57,329 nucleotides of DNA, from the NCBI GenBank assembly GCA_028709215.1, contig JAQVXI010000010.1:1-57329 (forward strand), read 5' to 3'. Made by a program: the position numbers and the translations under genes. The stretch comes from Bacteroidales bacterium (GTDB lineage: Bacteria; Bacteroidota; Bacteroidia; Bacteroidales; UBA1402). Below are positions 42,028-52,800 of this stretch, in pieces; the stretch's first letter is position 1, and each line of letters starts with the position of its first letter. The notes beneath the pieces were generated by a model. That model saw nothing but the letters and a program-made list of their open reading frames with translations, was not told the origin of the DNA and made no database searches.

Positions 42028-45000
42028 CTATTTAATAAATATTTTTTTACCTATTACACTTCCATCAGACATTATATATCTTACAATATACAAGCCTTTC
42101 AGATAACGACTGTCCGAGCTCACTTTACACCCCATTATTGTAAAATATTCTTCCGAAACCACCGTGACCGCATTGCCGTTTACCACAGGAATTCCAGTTC
42201 CGGTATCTATTGTCGATGAAGTGTTTTCTCCAGCAAAAGTTTTTCCTTCAAACCTGATATCATCCAGATAAAAGCCCGTTGAGTTTGATCCCAACCCCCA
42301 TACGATTTGAGTAGCTCCAGACAAGAACGAAGCATCACCATCCGAATAGGATGTCGCAGTTTTCCATGTCGTAGCATTATCGGTCGAATATTCAAACTTT
42401 AATACTACAGGGGCGCTTCCAGAGACAGAAGCACGGTACCACATCGGCTTTCGGATGACAGGAAAAAGAGCATCTACAGAAACATTCGAGAGCCACGACA
42501 TTGAGGTGCTCGATGTAGGTTTATATATACGAAATTCTGTTTTGTTGCTGCCGGCATTGTTGTAGGCGATAAAAAGATAGCCGTACATCATACCTAAGGC
42601 ATATCCTGTTGAAGATGTTCCGATATTGGCTGTATCTCCCCGAAGCAAGATTCCGATTTTGTAATCAGCACTACTTGTTATATATTGCTTCCAGGTAACG
42701 GAATAGTCGGTGCTTTCTTTTGTAAATAAATCAAGATTGATTGCCGCGGTACCATTACTTTGCGATCCGCCGCCATAAGGCTTAAATACATTGCTGCTCA
42801 ATCCATTCGCATCTGTATATGAAACTACACCGGCAGTAGCGGAGTTTCCTTTTCCTATTGTCATATCTTGAGCAGGAGGTGTTTGTGCGTTTTGTCCGGG
42901 AATATCTGTGGAAAAATCATAAATCAAACTCAATTTTTTAGACTCTACTTTTCCAACCAAATTAATTATAATAGTTTTTTCTCCTTGTGAAGCAATAGCA
43001 ATTTCGCCACTATGAGTCCCCGCTTTAAATCCTTCTGACATGCGGACATAAACAGTAGTTACAGGTACGGAACCTTCAATGGTTGGTACGGTAACTGTTG
43101 AGCTAAATCCGGCGCCATTCAGTGAAACTTCAAAACCTGCGGAGGCTTCTATCCGAACATCGTTTGTAAGCAGGTTGCCTTGAAACGTAAATTGTCGGAT
43201 TTTCGATGGACCGTTATCTTCCTCATAGTTCATCCCTTCGATTGAAGTTTCCGATACTCCCAGCGTCCCTGTATAGAGATTGACAACAGACGTTCTGCCG
43301 ACGCCATTCACATTTACCGCGACACGTATATCTCCCGATTCACGGGTAGATGACACAAGAATCAATGCTTTTCCCAAATAAGATTTCAGTTTGTTGGATG
43401 AAAAAGGAACATCCCTAAGTAAATTTCCGTTATCAATGCCAATCAATTTTCCTTCGCCGGTTACAGTCACGGTTATTTCACGATCATCCGTCTGTGCCAC
43501 AAAGCCCGACTCATCGAGTAGCTCCACGGTAATAAAAGACAAATCCTGTCCATCGGCTTTCAACAAAACGCGGTCGGGCGACAAACTTACAGACGAAACA
43601 CTGCCTGTTTTTCCGATTGTATGTGTGGCCACAAGTTGTCCTCCGATAAATCCTCTTGCTTCAATGACATTTTTATCCCCCTCCCATTTCAAATGCCAGG
43701 GAATGGTATTGTTGACAAAATCCGTAAGTTGCGCTTCTCCCATCTTTGTCAAATTGGTTTTTGAAGGGCCGTGGTATAATTCTACTTTTTCGCAATTGGT
43801 AACAGTACGCAACGGCAACACTTGATATTGGCGTTCAGGAAAAGTCCAGTGAGCTGCCGTTTTTACAGATTGCCAAATACCTTGACCCTGGAAAATATCC
43901 AATGTGTTGTTTACAGCTTCGATGCTGACAACCGGCTTGCCTGACCATACGGAGCGATGATAAGCCGAACGGGATTTTTCATGCATGCATACATCAAACA
44001 AACCATTAGGAAATCCTTTCCCCGGCCATTCGGCATTTCCCAAATAATCGACCCCTGCCCAAATAAAACCACCCGCGATATAATCATGTTTCGCAATAAC
44101 ATGCCAAGGATTGTTTTGATTGTAGCTCAACGGATTTCCACCGGTACGGCTGAAAAAAGGAGATGTTTCCGAAACCAAATACAAACGGTTCGGTTTTGTC
44201 GCTTTGTCCGCAACAAGTTTATCTTCCATGTAATTGTATCCGGCAACATCGAAAACATCGGCAAAACTTTCGTTAAATCCATATTGTAACGCAATCATCG
44301 CTTTCCGTGTCGGGTCTAAACTTTGTACATGGTTTTTAATTTCGGTAGCCAACGCAACTCCCGTTGATTCAGTTGCTTCTTTCACTTCGTTGCCGACTCC
44401 CCAAAGAATAACCGATGGGTGGTTGCGGTCGCGAAGAATGATATTTTCCATATCTTTTTTCCAATTGGCATTGAAGTAATCCGAATAATATCCCGACCCC
44501 CATTTTTCCAATGTTTCGTCAATGACCAAGAGTCCTAATTGGTCGCAATAATTCAAAAATTCGGGAGATGGGGGGCAATATCCTGTTCTGATGGCATTAC
44601 ATCCGTATTCTTTTAAAGCTTTCAAACGATATTCGAAAACACGATCGGGGAGAGCGGTTCCCAACACACCCGCGTCCTGACGCAAACATACACCTTTCAA
44701 TTTTACCGATTGCCCATTCAATAAAAAACCTCTGTTTGCATTAAATTCGATGGTGCGGATACCGAATGGCGTTTTATATATATCGACTGTTTCTCCGTTG
44801 ATTTTAACGGTTGTTTTCACCGTGTACATATTGGGCGTTTCGAGCGACCAAAGTTGCGGATTGGCAAGTGAAAACTCCTGAATAACATCCAACGTGTCGT
44901 TAGCCGGCAAGGCTACATTCTCTTTGTCGTTTCGGGCGACTTCATTTCCGCTTGCGTCCAACACATATTGCGATATCGCAACTGTTTTGTCGGTGTTCCC

Positions 45001-45630
45001 GGTATTTACAATCGCACTTGTCATTTTTATATCGGCACGCGCCGGGGTTATATTCGGAGTAGTAACATAAGTGCCGTGCGTTTTAATATGTACGGGATTA
45101 ACAGCTTGAAGCCAGGCGTGGCGGTAAATACCGGAACCGGTATAATATTCGGGAATGTTTCCGCTGTTGTCAACACGCACCGCTATTGTATTTGTTCCGG
45201 AAGCTTTCAGATGAGGAGTCAAATCTAACTCAATGCTTCCGAATCCATACGGATTGAAACCGAGTAGCTGTCCGTTGACATAAACGGTACTTTTTTGAAA
45301 AACACCATCGAAAAGAAGCGAAACCTTTTTTCCTTGATATGATTCGGGCAAAGAAAAACTTTTGCGATACCAGGCAATTCCACGCCCAAGATATGCGTTC
45401 GAACCTCCAGCCGATTGACTGAAATTTTGTTTGATGCTCCAATCGTGCGGAAGTTGAACATTCTCCCAGGTCGCATCCGAAAAAGTTCCTGCTGAATATC
45501 CGCTGTTGTCATCCAAGATAAATTTCCATTCGAAATTAAAATTTTCTTTTACACGCACATTTTCCTGCGCGTATAAATTTGCCGCAGACAATAACAACGC
45601 GGCCAATATATAAAACAATTGCTTTTTCAT
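42028..45630 (-). CDS. GH2 family glycoside hydrolase, 1200 residues, active-site variant
   Basis: A secreted GH2 enzyme of the beta-galactosidase/glucuronidase class. The GH2 sugar-binding domain begins VRVKENFNFEWKF, and the barrel keeps acid/base Glu415 (WGVGNEVKE) and nucleophile Glu488 (YLVSETSPFF). Two positions that are His in LacZ-type enzymes are changed: Arg317 (CLRQDAG) and Tyr351 (RTGYCPPSP). Its neighbour at 45656 keeps both His. The C-terminal part adds Ig-like modules, a LamG-like region (about 920-1130) and a sorting-like tail (LKGLYIVRYIMSDGSVIGKKIFIK). The ATG at 45630 is used; the longer frame opens at GTG. It is co-transcribed with the GH30 gene, 59 bases apart. Confidence 0.88.
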   Translation of the reverse strand: MKKQLFYILAALLLSAANLYAQENVRVKENFNFEWKFILDDNSGYSAGTFSDATWENVQLPHDWSIKQNFSQSAGGSNAYLGRGIAWYRKSFSLPESYQGKKVSLLFDGVFQKSTVYVNGQLLGFNPYGFGSIELDLTPHLKASGTNTIAVRVDNSGNIPEYYTGSGIYRHAWLQAVNPVHIKTHGTYVTTPNITPARADIKMTSAIVNTGNTDKTVAISQYVLDASGNEVARNDKENVALPANDTLDVIQEFSLANPQLWSLETPNMYTVKTTVKINGETVDIYKTPFGIRTIEFNANRGFLLNGQSVKLKGVCLRQDAGVLGTALPDRVFEYRLKALKEYGCNAIRTGYCPPSPEFLNYCDQLGLLVIDETLEKWGSGYYSDYFNANWKKDMENIILRDRNHPSVILWGVGNEVKEATESTGVALATEIKNHVQSLDPTRKAMIALQYGFNESFADVFDVAGYNYMEDKLVADKATKPNRLYLVSETSPFFSRTGGNPLSYNQNNPWHVIAKHDYIAGGFIWAGVDYLGNAEWPGKGFPNGLFDVCMHEKSRSAYHRSVWSGKPVVSIEAVNNTLDIFQGQGIWQSVKTAAHWTFPERQYQVLPLRTVTNCEKVELYHGPSKTNLTKMGEAQLTDFVNNTIPWHLKWEGDKNVIEARGFIGGQLVATHTIGKTGSVSSVSLSPDRVLLKADGQDLSFITVELLDESGFVAQTDDREITVTVTGEGKLIGIDNGNLLRDVPFSSNKLKSYLGKALILVSSTRESGDIRVAVNVNGVGRTSVVNLYTGTLGVSETSIEGMNYEEDNGPSKIRQFTFQGNLLTNDVRIEASAGFEVSLNGAGFSSTVTVPTIEGSVPVTTVYVRMSEGFKAGTHSGEIAIASQGEKTIIINLVGKVESKKLSLIYDFSTDIPGQNAQTPPAQDMTIGKGNSATAGVVSYTDANGLSSNVFKPYGGGSQSNGTAAINLDLFTKESTDYSVTWKQYITSSADYKIGILLRGDTANIGTSSTGYALGMMYGYLFIAYNNAGSNKTEFRIYKPTSSTSMSWLSNVSVDALFPVIRKPMWYRASVSGSAPVVLKFEYSTDNATTWKTATSYSDGDASFLSGATQIVWGLGSNSTGFYLDDIRFEGKTFAGENTSSTIDTGTGIPVVNGNAVTVVSEEYFTIMGCKVSSDSRYLKGLYIVRYIMSDGSVIGKKIFIK

Positions 45631-45655
45631 ATCTATAATTTTCACGAATACTTAC

Positions 45656-48076
45656 TTAATTGGCTGTTGTAATTGTTTTTGTGTAGGAACCGACATTCGC
45701 CACATCTATTTTTACCGTTATGGTTCCAGCGGTGCGTGTAGATTGTACGACAGTCATGGCCTTTCCGAAATAGGTATTCAGTGTGGTTTTCTTGAAGTTA
45801 TCGCCGTTGCCTCCGCGGCGCAAATCGCCGTTGTCGATACCAAGGAATGTTCCGTTTCCGGTAACCGTAACGGTTATATTGCGGTCGTCGGTTTGAACCG
45901 GTTTTCCATCCCCGTCTTGAAGTTGTATGGTAATATGTGCGATGTCGTAACCATCCGCTTTTATTGTTTCTCTATCAACTTTCACCTCGGCTTTTGTCGT
46001 ATTTCCCGATGTTTCGATAGAATAGGTGGCATCCGGATTCTGACTTGTCCCGTTGTATGCTTTCGCTTCCAATTTTCCGGCTTGATAGGGGAAATACCAT
46101 ATAATGGTGTTGTTCGGGAAGTCTGCCGTGTTTTTCATTTCAATAAACTGGTCGTTGAAATACAATCCAACCTTATCGCAATTAGTTACGGTCTGTATTT
46201 CCATTACTTCATTTTTGTACTGAGGGAAATTCCAGTGATTTCCCAATCGCGGCCACTGCCAAATATCGCGTCCGTGGTCAAGGTCCAATGCGTCATCCCG
46301 TACCGTTATGCGCACCATCGGCTCCGGATTCCACATTGCGCGGTGATAGGCAGCGCGGGGTTTTTCAAACATACAGACATCAAAAAGACCGTTTGGCCAA
46401 CCTTTGCTTGGCCATCCGGATTCACCCAAATAGTCGATTCCGGGCCAAATAAAGCCACCCAGAATGAAGTCATGTTCAGCAATAATATTCCATGGATTGT
46501 CGGTTGTATAGCTTCGGATATTTCCTTCTTCACCACGAAAATAAGGAAGTTCCTCAGATACCAAACAGATACGGTCTTTATAGTTTCCTTGTTTTTCGGA
46601 AACCATGCGTGCTTCCAGATAGTTATATCCGATTACATCCGTGGCACTTGCAAAATGCGTTTGGTGTCCGTTTTGTACGGTCATCATCACTTTTCGCGTA
46701 GCATCTAATTCATATACACGCGCTTGAAGCATTTTCGCTCTGTTGACTCCGGTTTGACCGCCGTCAAAAGCCTCCTGCAATTCGTTCCCTATACTCCAAA
46801 GTATTACACAAGGGTGATTGCGGTCACGCAATACCATATTGTCCAAATCTTTCTGCCACCATGCGTCGAAATACTGTTCGTAATAACCCGATTTCCATTT
46901 GTCGAATATTTCGTCGATAACAAGAAATCCCATTTTGTCGCACAAATCCATAAATTCGGGAGAGAGAGGGTGGTGCCCTACACGAATGGCATTACAACCG
47001 TATTCTTTCATAATTTCAAGACGGCGTTCATCGAAACGCATAGGAACGGCAGTACCGGCAAAGCCGCTGGCATCTTGATGCCAACATATACCCTTGAGTT
47101 TAAGATGTCTTCCATTCAGGAAAAATCCGTTATCTTTATGCACCTCAATAGTACGAATTCCAAAAGGAGTAGCGTATTCATCAAGTATTGTTATACCTTC
47201 TTTTACGACAGTTTCCATGGTGTACATGCTCGGATTGTCAATGTCCCATCGTTCAGGATTAATAACCGATAGAGTTTGGGCGACCTCCAACGGGGTATTA
47301 GCAGCCAAAACAACACCTGTTTTTTCATCAGTGGCAACTTGATTTCCTCCGCCATCCAATATGCGTTGCGATATGGTTACCGTTTTCGAAGTGCTTGCTG
47401 TATTAACAAGTGTGCTTACAATTTTTACGCTTGCATTTGCATCCGTCACCGTAGGAGTTGTTATATAAGTTCCATAAGTTTTAATGTGTACGGGATTAAC
47501 AACCTGCAACCAAACATGTCTGTAAATACCGGAACCTCCATACCAGCGGGGGTTGTTGTCATTCCCTTGTCTATCGACACGAACCGCAATTACATTCGAA
47601 CTACCGTAATTAAGGTAATCCGTCAAATCATATTCAAAACTTGTGTATCCGTAAGGATGAAAGCCTAAATGGATTCCATTGATATACACATCGCTCTGAT
47701 GAAAAACACCATCGAAAAGGATGGATACTTTTTTCCCTGAGTAATTAGCCGGAATTGTAAATGTTTTCCGATACCACCCGATACCACCCGGCAGATAAGC
47801 GCCAGCCGTGTTTACCGACGAACTAAAGTTCTGTTCCACACTCCAGTCATGAGGTACATTTTGATTGCGCCACGAGGAATCATCAAAATCAATTTTGGGA
47901 TTGTTTGTTTTGTCGTCCCTATTTAGGGCAAACTTCCAATCAAAATCGAAATTTTCTTTTACACGCACACTCTCTCCTGCGTAAGAATTTGTTGCAAATA
48001 GCAACACTATACAACAAACAGGAAATATTCTTCTAAATCCTGTTGTAAATGAAAATAAAACAAAAATATTCTTCAT
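45656..48076 (-). CDS. GH2 family beta-galactosidase-like enzyme, 806 residues
   Basis: A secreted or periplasmic GH2 enzyme, paralogous to the next gene over its first 700 residues. It starts with a signal peptide, then the sugar-binding domain, Ig-like domain and TIM barrel. Active-site residues are His333 (CWHQDAS), His368 (VGHHPLSP), acid/base Glu432 (SIGNELQEA) and probable nucleophile Glu508 (LVSEELPYF). A DUF4982-like C-terminal domain ends in VANVGSYTKTITTAN with no T9SS-like tail, so it may stay periplasmic while its paralogue is exported. It is 25 bases upstream of that paralogue in the same transcript. The exact sugar specificity is unknown. Confidence 0.9.
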   Translation of the reverse strand: MKNIFVLFSFTTGFRRIFPVCCIVLLFATNSYAGESVRVKENFDFDWKFALNRDDKTNNPKIDFDDSSWRNQNVPHDWSVEQNFSSSVNTAGAYLPGGIGWYRKTFTIPANYSGKKVSILFDGVFHQSDVYINGIHLGFHPYGYTSFEYDLTDYLNYGSSNVIAVRVDRQGNDNNPRWYGGSGIYRHVWLQVVNPVHIKTYGTYITTPTVTDANASVKIVSTLVNTASTSKTVTISQRILDGGGNQVATDEKTGVVLAANTPLEVAQTLSVINPERWDIDNPSMYTMETVVKEGITILDEYATPFGIRTIEVHKDNGFFLNGRHLKLKGICWHQDASGFAGTAVPMRFDERRLEIMKEYGCNAIRVGHHPLSPEFMDLCDKMGFLVIDEIFDKWKSGYYEQYFDAWWQKDLDNMVLRDRNHPCVILWSIGNELQEAFDGGQTGVNRAKMLQARVYELDATRKVMMTVQNGHQTHFASATDVIGYNYLEARMVSEKQGNYKDRICLVSEELPYFRGEEGNIRSYTTDNPWNIIAEHDFILGGFIWPGIDYLGESGWPSKGWPNGLFDVCMFEKPRAAYHRAMWNPEPMVRITVRDDALDLDHGRDIWQWPRLGNHWNFPQYKNEVMEIQTVTNCDKVGLYFNDQFIEMKNTADFPNNTIIWYFPYQAGKLEAKAYNGTSQNPDATYSIETSGNTTKAEVKVDRETIKADGYDIAHITIQLQDGDGKPVQTDDRNITVTVTGNGTFLGIDNGDLRRGGNGDNFKKTTLNTYFGKAMTVVQSTRTAGTITVKIDVANVGSYTKTITTAN

Positions 48077-48293
48077 GCTTTAGTAAATTTATAGATACTT
48101 AACTTTCACGAACTCCTATATTCCGCTTGTATAAGGCCTTTGAAATTTAACAGTTTTTTTTCTGACGATTAGCGACTATTTTTCAATTAACACATCGGTA
48201 TCTATGTCTAATAGATCAGTTAATTAGGCTATTATTTCTATTATTACCAACCAGATACGTTCGGCGTTTCATAGTCCGAAAACCATTTTGCTA

Positions 48294-48341
48294 CTGAAAG
48301 TCTCTAGTATCCCATTAAAATTGAGACACTAGAGACTTCAG
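48294..48341. repeat. Inverted repeat spanning the GH43 stop codon
   Basis: CTGAAAGTCTCTAGT (48294-48308) and ACTAGAGACTTCAG (48328-48341) are inverted copies with a single extra base. The right arm encodes the last residues of the GH43 protein and the loop contains its TAA. No T-run follows on the minus strand, so it is not a classical terminator. It may stabilise the 3' end or mark an old rearrangement next to the GH2 block. Confidence 0.7.
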
Positions 48342-49709
48342 CATCCACCAATCAAGATGGAACAATTCTTTTTCTCCTTTGAACACCAAATACAGATCGT
48401 GCACTCCGCTTACCTTCTCTACCGGCGCAGAAAAGGTTTTCCAAAGCCCCATATGGCGAGACGTATTTACATCAACGGTTGCAATAACCGGACCGTCCAT
48501 CTTCCCTATACGGAATTCAATCTGTCCGCCATAAATGGAAGCCGCACTCACCTCAAGGGATTTAGCTCCGTTTTGGAAATCGACTCCTTGTACCAGAATG
48601 TAATCTCCATGATTGATGGAGGTAACAAACAAGCGATCCGCGATCTTTTTGCCCCGCGCCCAGGTAAAATCGCCCTCCCATTGAGTTTCAAAATGGGTTT
48701 TTATGCCCTCACTCCAAGCCATGGTTTCGGCTTCTACCCGTTTAAAGGGATTTACATTCCCCACCTGAGTCGGGCCTTCAACGGACCAGTATCGACGGTT
48801 CACAATGCTTCCATCGGGATGATATTCCATCTCATCCATATCCACCGAACGACGTTCATAAAACTTGGAAGTGATTTGTTTGAGCAAATCGTAACTATGT
48901 CCGAAGCAATACGACTTCCCTTTGTATTCGATTATGCCCGGGTGGTTGCCACGAGTTAATTCCGAAGCATCGACAATCATGCCTTTGTATTCCCAAGCTC
49001 CAAAAGGCGAGGTACTCATGGCATACCCGATGCCTTCCGGACAACAGGTTGAAGCATACGCCAAGTAGTAAAGCCCTTTGCGCTTCCATACCCACGGACC
49101 TTCCTGATAGTTTTTTGGTGTGGTGGGATCCTGCATGATTTCGCCCGAATAGGAAATCATGTCCTCATTCAATTTTACATAGTACAGCTTGGGATTGCCC
49201 CAATACATATAAGCCTGCCCGTCGTCGTCAATCAAAACGGTCGGATCGATGTCGTGATTGCTATTTTTTACCAACGGTTTTCCGATGGGATCCTTAAACG
49301 GACCATACGGGCTGTCGGCGACCAACACCCCAATACCCACACCACCCGGCATGGGACAATACAAATAAAATTTACCGTTGCGTTCGACACACTGCACGGC
49401 CCAAGCCCCGTTGTCGTACGGAACCCAATCAAAGTTTTTTAACGAGGCAACCACACCGTGCTCGGTCCAGTTGACCATATCCGTCGATGTATACAGCAAC
49501 CAATCGTGCATTTCAAAACCCATGGCATCGTCCTCGTCGTGCGAAGTATACAGAAAAACTGTATCGTTATAGACCAGCGGTGCCGGATCTGCGGTGTACT
49601 TTGTTTGAATGACCGTACGTTGCGGGGGGATGTTGTTCTGTGCAAACATACCGTTCGCAGCAGCAACCAGCAGCGCAAAAATTAAAAATCTTCTACAGGT
49701 GGAATTCAT
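48315..49709 (-). CDS. GH43 glycoside hydrolase with C-terminal CBM6-like domain
   Basis: A secreted arabinofuranosidase/xylosidase-class enzyme. A signal peptide (ending ANGMFAQ) precedes the five-bladed GH43 propeller. It shows the catalytic Asp in KYTADPAPLV, the second Asp in NHDIDPTVL, and the general acid Glu in YQEGPWVWKRKG. The C-terminal 130 residues (RVEAETMAWSEGIKTHFE ... GVHDLYLVFKGE) are a CBM6-type xylan/glycan-binding module. No sorting tail is present. Two ATGs are possible, 49739 and 49709; the second gives a normal signal peptide. A terminator and a -7 element lie just upstream, so it may have its own promoter within the locus. Confidence 0.9.
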   Translation of the reverse strand: MNSTCRRFLIFALLVAAANGMFAQNNIPPQRTVIQTKYTADPAPLVYNDTVFLYTSHDEDDAMGFEMHDWLLYTSTDMVNWTEHGVVASLKNFDWVPYDNGAWAVQCVERNGKFYLYCPMPGGVGIGVLVADSPYGPFKDPIGKPLVKNSNHDIDPTVLIDDDGQAYMYWGNPKLYYVKLNEDMISYSGEIMQDPTTPKNYQEGPWVWKRKGLYYLAYASTCCPEGIGYAMSTSPFGAWEYKGMIVDASELTRGNHPGIIEYKGKSYCFGHSYDLLKQITSKFYERRSVDMDEMEYHPDGSIVNRRYWSVEGPTQVGNVNPFKRVEAETMAWSEGIKTHFETQWEGDFTWARGKKIADRLFVTSINHGDYILVQGVDFQNGAKSLEVSAASIYGGQIEFRIGKMDGPVIATVDVNTSRHMGLWKTFSAPVEKVSGVHDLYLVFKGEKELFHLDWWMLKSLVSQF

Positions 49710-49740
49710 TGTATGATTCGGTTTTAGAGGTAAGTGCATT

Positions 49741-49786
49741 CAATAAAAAAATTGGCATCGACTGCAAAAATACAGCCAATGCCAAT
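49741..49786 (-). terminator. Terminator of the 1347-residue gene, with a -7 element in its loop
   Basis: On the minus strand ATTGGCAT (49786-49779) pairs with ATGCCAAT (49758-49751), with a short inner CTG/CAG pair, and is followed by seven T. It ends the upstream gene 46 bases past its stop. Confidence 0.75.
49765..49772 (-). promoter_or_regulatory. -7 element for GH43 within the terminator loop
   Basis: The minus strand reads TATTTTTG, a perfect TAnnTTTG, in the apical loop of the preceding terminator and 55 bases before the GH43 ATG at 49709. This permits GH43 transcription to restart after termination. Confidence 0.5.
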
Positions 49787-49831
49787 CATTTCAGGTTTGT
49801 GAGGATACAAATCCTATCACTTAGGATACAT

Positions 49832-52800
49832 TCATCGTGTTACCAGTACCTTCTTCTTACCCACGATGTATAGACCCTTGTCCAAACCTTCTGTCGCTTC
49901 AGAGAACTTCACAGCACGACGTACCAGTACGCCCGTCATACTATACACATTGACGATCGCGTCCGCATCCGTATCGATGGTCACCGACGGAACAGAATTG
50001 GGATCTTCCAGTTTCAACGCAACGTATTCAACGGTTACCGCTTGTGCAGCCGGAGTTCCGGTATACGTAAAGCTCCAATGCGGTGCACCATTATAGAAAT
50101 TCATACCATCCAATTGATTCTTCGCAGAAATATCCACTTTATACAAAAGAGATGTACTTCCATCTGTCGGATAGGTAATTTCATAAAGCGTAACACCCAT
50201 TTTATCGTATGCAATACGCAAGGCAACCTGTTTGCCTGCATCACTTGCATCAAAGTTCAACTTGATGATCAACGAATCGTAGTTAGCAATGTCATAATAA
50301 TGATCACCGCTGCCCCATCCATTTGCAGGACCTACCAACAAACGTTCTGTGGCTGCAGTCACAAGCCCGGTCTGAACCGTCTGTGTAAAGCTTGCGCTGT
50401 TGTACTGCAAAGAATACAAATCTACGTAATCCGCAGGTACATATGATACCGTAATCAAGCAAGAATCGGAAAGGTTTGCGTCGGCAACAGATGTAACCTT
50501 CACATAGGTTGATCCCAAACCAACTGCAGTAACCACACCATCCTCAACCGTAGCAACGGCTTCGTTGCCTGTACTCCACGTAACCGTCAGATCTTCTGCA
50601 TTTGCAGGCAATACACTGTACTCCAAGGTTTGTGAAGCACCCGGAGCCAAAACAACAGCGGTATCCGTCAACGCAACACTTTTCACAACAATCGGAGCCA
50701 CTTTTACGGCAATGTAATCGACCACAAAAGAGATGGCACCATCCACGTTGTTGCGGAATTTCACTGCACCCAAACGTTTCAAACCATCTACGTCCGCCGT
50801 ATCGGCATCCAAATCGACGGTCAAAAGCATTTCTTCCGACGTAATCTCCACAACACGGTTGGTAATGATGCTACCCGTCAGCGTTGAGAAAGCATAGCGG
50901 AAATCAAACTTCTTACCGATGTCCTCCGTCTTGAAGGCACAAGCCACTTGAAGTTCGCTGTACGCAGTCAAATCAACGTATTTATCCGCTGCATTCCAGT
51001 TCCATGCATAACCCAACAAACCGGTGACATCGCTTGAAAAGACAGCCGGCAGGTTGGCACCCAGATCCGTCAAATTGGCACTCAACAGCTTAGACGTTCC
51101 AGCATCGCTATAGTTCAACGTATACAACGAAACATAACCTGCAGGAATGGGCAAATGGCCCGCTACTGTAACCACACACGTATCTTTGAACGATCCGTCT
51201 TCGGTTTCTACAACGATATCCACCGTTCCACCCGATACAGGAGTAATCAAACCGGCCTGATCTACGGTAGCAATGCTTTCGTCGCTACTGCTCCAAACGA
51301 TGTTGCGATTGGTTGCAGTCGAAGGCAATACGGTTGCAACCAACGTTTTACTGGTCAATACTTTCAATTGAATGGCAGAAAGATCCAATTCAACACCCGA
51401 TACCGGAGTCAACGCATCCACAATGGTCACCTCAAAGGTGTCAGCCAGTGCAGGATACGTAACCGAGCTGACTTTGATGCTGGCAACACCCGCTTGCGTG
51501 GCATTGGCAGTAACGAGACCCGTTGCATCCACCGTTGCCAAATCCGTATTCAAACTTTCCCAAACGACATCGTTGTAGGTCGCTTTGACCGGAGCAAATA
51601 CCGCATTCAACTGAGTCGTAAGACCCAACGGCAAGGCTTGCGCCAATACCGGATCGGCTGCTTCAATCGATACACCCGTAGGAATCACCGTTTTCAACGC
51701 AACATAATCGATCGTCATGGCTTGCGTAGCGGCAGTACCTGTATACGAGAAACTCCAATGCGATTTACCGTTGTAGAAGTTCATTCCATCCAGATGGCTC
51801 TTTCCCTCCAAGCTGATGTTGTGAATCATCGAAGTACTTCCGTCTGTCGGATAAGTCAATTCATATAAAGTAACACCTTTCTTATCCCAGGCGATTCGAA
51901 TGGCAATTTGTTTGCCTGCATCGGCCGGATCAAAGGTAAATTTGAACGACAAAGAGTCGTACTTAGATACATCATAAAAGAAATTGCCATCGCCCCAACC
52001 TTGACCGGGACCCACGAGCAATTTTTCTGCACCGGCATCGACCGTTCCGCTCATATCTACTTGTTGATGGACATCACTTTGATATTGTAGCGAATACAGA
52101 TTCACAGAACCCGAAGGAATGTTGGTTACCGTTACCAAACACGAATCCACCAAACTGTTGTCTGTCGCAGCAAAAACTTTGACAAGTGTTGTACCCGGAC
52201 TCACAGCAGTAAGCACACCATCCTCTACCGTAGCAGCGGCTTCATTGCTCGAACTCCATACGACTGTTTTGTCCGCAGCATCTACCGGCAATACATTGTA
52301 TTCCAAGGTGTAATTTTCACCCAAAGCCATAACCACAGCCGTATCCGTCAATGCAACACTGGAAACAGCAATCGGAGCGGCTTTTACAGCAATGTAGTCG
52401 ACCACAAAAGAGATATCTCCACTCACGTTGTTGCGGAATTTCACAGCACCGACACGTTTCAAACCATCTACGTCCGCCGTATCGGCATCCAAATCGACGG
52501 TCAAAAGCATGGCTTCCGACGTAATCTCCACAACACGGTTGGTAATGATACTACCCGTCAGGGTTGAGAAAGCATAACGGAATTCCAACTTCTTACCGAT
52601 ATCTTCTGTCTTGAAGGCACAAGCCACTTGTAATTCTGTATACGCAGACAAATCGACGTATTTGTCGGCTGCATTCCAATTCCAGGGAGCACCCAACAAA
52701 CTACCACCGACACTGGATATTACTGCAGGCAAGTTGGCACCCAAGTCCGTCAGATTGGCACTTAGCAACTTAGAAGTGCCGGCATCGTTAAAGTTCAATG

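Noticed and set aside
45743-46708. 321-residue open frame opposite the GH2 gene
   Set aside because: Aromatic and Cys-rich antisense frame without domain. The sense strand encodes an intact GH2 with catalytic residues.
51155-51868. Arg/Asn-rich open frames opposite the 1347-residue protein, repeated at 53048-53548
   Set aside because: The two frames are similar only because the tandem repeat is read on the wrong strand; they lack starts with promoters and any known domain.
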